Source: Bacilli bacterium
GTDB taxonomy: Bacteria > Bacillota_I > Bacilli_A > RFN20 > CAG-826
Assembly (NCBI GenBank): GCA_024693415.1
Contig: JAILKX010000049.1
Coordinates: forward strand, 1 to 5,451
DNA: 5,451 nucleotides
Direction: 5' to 3'
Made by a program: the position numbers and the translations under genes
The notes under the pieces: model-generated
Told to the model about the DNA's origin: nothing
Databases searched by the model: none
What the model saw: only the letters and a program-made list of their open reading frames with translations
Shown here: one piece after another, positions 4,679 to 5,451 of the stretch
Numbering within the stretch: the first letter of the stretch is position 1
Layout: the number at the start of each line of letters is the position of its first letter

Positions 4679-5451
4679 ATGAAAGAAATCAACTACGTCA
4701 CCTATTTCGCCCAATCTTTGGGCGGAAAGCACACCGCTAACGGAAAACTCCACGTCTACGAGACTTTCATCAAGGACGGCAAAGGCAGACCGGCGCCGCT
4801 GCACTCCTATTACAACGTCAACGACAAAGGCGCGGTCATCGATGCTTACTTCGACATCTCCGACGTCGCATCGCTGCTGGAGAACGGATCGCCGGATTCC
4901 GTCATAGCCGACATCAAAAGGCCCGGCGGATTCGACTTCGTGGGCACCAGGAATTATAACGGCCACACCTGCATTTACGCGGACTTGAGCGATCACCGCA
5001 TCAGCCCGAATTACGACCACGTCTCGCAAGCCGCGTCTTGGCTTATGATCGTCCATAAGATCTTCGCCCGCCGCTATGGCGGATCTAGCCGCGAGCAGAA
5101 CATGGTCGACGCCGATTTGAAATCCTGGTCCGCCGAATCCGCGGAGAAAAAAGGCAAGAATCTCACCAGGATGGGGCTTATTTCCCTCGTCGTGTGCATC
5201 GCATCGGCCATCGTCGCCAGCGTGGCATCGCTTCCTTGGCTGACCGCGGTCTCCGTCATCACCTGGTGGACGTTCCTGATTCCGCTCATCCTCGGGTTCA
5301 TGAAAAAAGGCGACGCCAAGGGCATCCGCGCGAACAAGTTCAGCTTCCCCGCCCCCGGCGGAAGGGCCTCTTCTCCCGCGCCAGCTCCAAAGCCCGCCTC
5401 ATCCCCGAGGCCCGCTCCATCCCCGAAGCCAGCCGCGCCCTCGCAAAGCGT
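4679..5451 (+). CDS. Two-helix membrane protein with Pro/Ala-rich tail (partial, 3' end outside window)
   Basis: This open frame runs 257 codons to the window edge and lacks its stop. I do not recognise its family. Residues 1-160 form a mixed, mostly polar domain without a signal peptide. It contains a YFDISDVASLL segment (57-67) and a basic KIFARRYGG stretch (127-135), then a charged AEKKGKN (155-161). Two hydrophobic segments follow, about 166-184 and 187-207. The short turn between them (about LPW, 185-187) suggests a hairpin with both ends on the same side, probably the cytoplasm given flanking Lys/Arg (FMKKGDAKG, 207-215). From 224 the protein is Pro/Ala/Ser-rich with six-residue repeats, probably a flexible linker to a further domain beyond the window. 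The start is supported by the upstream GGAGG and by the lack of nearer start codons. Arg codons are mixed (five CGC, six AGA/AGG). Confidence 0.75.
   Translation, partial: MKEINYVTYFAQSLGGKHTANGKLHVYETFIKDGKGRPAPLHSYYNVNDKGAVIDAYFDISDVASLLENGSPDSVIADIKRPGGFDFVGTRNYNGHTCIYADLSDHRISPNYDHVSQAASWLMIVHKIFARRYGGSSREQNMVDADLKSWSAESAEKKGKNLTRMGLISLVVCIASAIVASVASLPWLTAVSVITWWTFLIPLILGFMKKGDAKGIRANKFSFPAPGGRASSPAPAPKPASSPRPAPSPKPAAPSQS
5375..5446 (+). repeat. Four coding repeats of 18 bp in a Pro/Ala-rich linker
   Basis: The units read PAPAPK, PASSPR, PAPSPK and PAAPSQ (residues 233-256). The second and third units differ at three of 18 bases, a sign of recent slippage or duplication. Pro/Ala/Lys tracts of this kind usually act as flexible or wall-spanning linkers. 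The tract may continue past the window. Confidence 0.7.

Noticed and set aside
4672..4740. TTG start five bases after GGAGG, giving a 22-codon frame overlapping the membrane protein gene.
   Set aside because: The peptide has no recognisable character, and the ATG frame at 4679 is long and has clear protein features.

Overview
The window looks like the chromosome of an uncultured, low-to-mid GC Firmicute (Bacilli-like, gut or rumen type). This is inferred from a Gram-positive style lipoprotein signal with a Ser-rich spacer, an AbiE gene pair of the type common in gut Firmicutes, strong GGAGG ribosome binding sites on some genes, TATAAT promoters and short U-tract terminators. Trp is read from TGG and one gene ends in TGA, so the standard bacterial code fits. 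All supported genes lie on the + strand.

Bases 1-103 hold the control region of the first operon: a TATAAT box, two inverted repeats that could be operators, and a strong ribosome binding site. Bases 104-1532 are a two-gene type IV toxin-antitoxin (abortive infection) operon. An AbiEi-type antitoxin/repressor overlaps by 11 bases with an AbiEii-type nucleotidyltransferase toxin, and the pair is closed by a terminator at 1571-1614. The toxin reads S-E-G-L-D-F where the family normally has S-E-D-L-D-F, so one expected metal-binding Asp is Gly. The pair uses AGA/AGG for 24 of 29 arginines, against 3 of 21 in the next two genes, which suggests it arrived by transfer.

Bases 1706-3769 encode a 687-residue surface lipoprotein: a lipobox, a Ser-rich stalk, four MBG/YDG-type Ig-like repeats with a period of about 70 residues, and a Tyr-rich C-terminal half that I do not recognise. 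Bases 3933-4562 encode a member of the L-2-amino-thiazoline-4-carboxylic acid (ATC) hydrolase family. Both genes lack a ribosome binding site and have a -10 box only 6 and 10 bases before the ATG, so both probably make leaderless or nearly leaderless mRNAs. Each is followed by its own hairpin terminator; the second has the stop codon inside the hairpin loop.

Bases 4679-5451 are the 5' part of a gene cut by the window edge. It encodes an unrecognised soluble domain, a two-helix membrane hairpin and a Pro/Ala tail built of six-residue repeats. Apart from the abiE pair, each gene looks like its own transcription unit, and nothing shows that they share a pathway. The points most worth following are the altered toxin active site, the two leaderless genes and the unassigned domains.
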